Source of the DNA: Patiria pectinifera
Taxonomy: Eukaryota > Echinodermata > Asteroidea > Valvatida > Asterinidae
Assembly (NCBI GenBank): GCA_029964075.1
Contig: CM057147.1
Coordinates: 11,863,513-11,927,512, forward strand
Length of the DNA: 64,000 nt
Direction of reading: 5' to 3'
Positions 62,661 to 64,000 of this stretch are shown here, piece after piece. The notes beneath the pieces were generated by a model, which was not told where the DNA came from, ran no database searches, and was given only the letters and a program-made list of their open reading frames with translations. The position numbers and the translations under genes are program-made. Within the stretch, counting starts at the first letter, position 1. Each line of letters starts with the position of its first letter.

Positions 62661-63090
62661 CATTTTTTTTCAGGGGGTGTGGGAAAGCGTCCCCGCCACC
62701 AGAGCGCACAACAGCGCCCTCTTGTGATTCACTGTTATAATCGTCAAATCCTTTAATCGAATCACGTTGTTTACAGTCAATTCTTGGTCAGTAAAATCCT
62801 TGTTTATGACTCCTCATCATCATTTGCCTTAATTATCCAATTACCAGGTTAATTATAAACAACCCCTGTGCATGAATTACAGAAAGTGAGTGCAATTTTG
62901 GTTGATTAAGATATGATATGTGGGGGGATTTACTTCATGTTTACGTCTATTTTTGGTTGCAATTTACGCTGTAATAACGTATACATTATGGGAATTACAT
63001 GTCATGCAATACGCGTGTTTATACACGTTTGTGGGCACTTTACTGGGTATATGTAATGTGTCCTGAGAGTATTTCTCCACCCCCCCCCCC

Positions 63091-63374
63091 CCACAGAAGT
63101 GTGGGACGAGTCTACGAGTGATACTTACCCAAATAGCTACTACATATGCATATTTATTCAGCCGACAGGCTCACTCGCTAAAAGATTTAATCAACCAACG
63201 AGCGCCCTCTCGGGGCCTACCCATTATGCTACGTCATGAATCCGCCATTATACTTCCTCTTTTTTCTCACGCACTAAAGGTGAAAAACCATCGTAACGCG
63301 AGCCGAGAGTGGGGAGGAGGGCGGGAAGCTATTTGGGTAAGTATCACTCGTAGACTCGTCCCACACTTCTGTGG
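63091..63374. repeat. inverted repeat with 48-bp arms
   Basis: CCACAGAAGTGTGGGACGAG, TCTACGAGTGATACTTACCC and AAATAGCT at 63091-63140 are repeated in inverse at about 63327-63374. A third partial direct copy (ACTTACCAAAATAGCTACTA) follows at about 63390. Confidence 0.8.
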
Positions 63375-63695
63375 GGAGTCTACTTCATTTACTTACCAAA
63401 ATAGCTACTACATGTACATATGCATAGAGTGGCACCGACAACTGGTGGCCGGGTAGGCGAGACGCCCTTCAACCAAATGGTTAAACAACAGTGTATATAT
63501 ATATACATCATGATTTAAACCATTTAGGTTGAATATACATGTAATGTATTACCTGCTTAGTTGGTCTCCTGGCCAGGCCGGGAAAGACTACTGTGCAGGG
63601 TAGGGTTCTTAGACGAGGACTGGTGAGATATCAGTATCGTCTTCCCCATGTTACCCCCAGTCTGGAGTATGTCACGTACATGTACACGTAGGTAG

Positions 63696-64000
63696 CAAGA
63701 TGTGAATGTCGAGGCCGACTTTCAGCATGCTGCCTGTGAAATTTCTGAGATAGGGACCCCGCTAAAAAATGTCCAGGACGTCGCTACGGCGCGTACGTCA
63801 TGGGCCCGGACAAGGCCTCGGACAGGCGCATCCCTCTTGGACGGCCAGTCCGAGTTAGCGAATTTGATTGCTGATACTACTCAACGCGAAATGGTGTCCC
63901 TTGAGTCGGGGCCATGCGGCTGCATGGTTGTAATAAAAAGCCGCATGCAATCACCCCTGAGTGGTTTCGCGCGTGCCAAATACCATTTTAGGGATCGCAC
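63696..64000 (+). CDS. unrecognised open frame at the right edge
   Basis: A frame of about 101 codons opens after a GTAGGTAG acceptor-like site and runs off the window. It begins QDVNVEADFQHAACEISEIG and includes TARTSWARTRPRTG. It is GC-richer than its surroundings. The composition is compatible with an exon or an old mobile element; I cannot identify it. Confidence 0.25.

Overview
This window looks like nuclear DNA of a marine invertebrate animal. It is AT-rich, with GT-AG introns of about 0.2-5 kb, tRNA-derived SINEs, CR1/L2-like non-LTR retrotransposon pieces, several nonautonomous DNA transposons, minisatellites and many runs of the ACATGTACATGTA type. The phylum cannot be fixed from sequence alone; amphioxus, an echinoderm, a hemichordate or a mollusc would all fit. 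There is no sign of bacterial gene organisation.

One gene dominates. It lies on the minus strand and its visible coding part runs from 61690 down to 5675. I rebuilt 37 exons by eye from splice sites, phase and repeat alignment. They sum to 6,183 nt (2,061 codons) with every junction phase consistent and no internal stop. The N-terminal ~1,450 visible residues are eight tandem copies (M1-M8, numbered in protein order) of a cysteine-rich module of about 180-190 residues. Each module has three parts: alpha, a short linker with one Cys; beta, with six Cys including CC and DPC; and gamma, normally with a CIDGxC pair and a PxCN motif. A linker with two furin-type sites (RRKRR, RRRRR) follows. The C-terminal ~520 residues are not repetitive: a hydrophobic beta-rich segment, a beta-sandwich-like segment and a PAN/apple-like domain. 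The protein is probably a large secreted or surface protein. I cannot name it; the module matches no domain I recognise. The 5' end lies beyond 61690, probably outside the window. The 3' end is unresolved below 5675.

Layout: 1-5674 is downstream flank or a last intron, with a 1-kb palindrome (902-1895), a small membrane-protein ORF (1941-2252), a retrotransposon relic with a SINE (3835-4740) and a repeat copy (5205-5480). 5675-23059 holds the C-terminal exons, with a hAT inside a SINE (8358-9278) and fold-back elements (10425-11524, 15721-17539). 20980-21938 is a hAT-like element with GAGTCC repeats. 23778-29211 has the M8 gamma exon and a nested LINE cluster (25355-28420). 29706-39900 has M5-M8. 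40814-48563 has M4, a 2.4-kb 57-bp minisatellite, a second hAT-like element (44712-46576, GAGGCC repeats) and a tandem array seeded by an exon boundary. 49602-61690 has M1-M3, a 152-bp tandem array, two minisatellites and a TIR element inside one of them. 61691-64000 holds repeats and an unrecognised open frame at the right edge.

Stretches over 300 bases where I see nothing recognisable: 1-350, 482-901, 2253-2940, 3350-3834, 4741-5204, 5884-6241, 6543-7640, 9838-10055, 11525-12000, 12900-13602, 14498-14776, 14917-15335, 17540-17915, 18006-18919, 19040-20979, 21939-22898, 23060-23777, 24609-25354, 28421-29171, 29212-29705, 29919-30463, 30581-30938, 32073-33013, 34745-35313, 35475-35954, 37301-37810, 37949-38400, 38670-38939, 39370-39693, 39901-40813, 43506-43828, 43984-44490, 46577-47353, 48126-48508, 49852-50249, 51730-53117, 53912-54508, 54756-55276, 55530-56440, 56941-58010, 60024-60723, 61219-61635, 61691-61960, 62660-63090 and 63375-63695.
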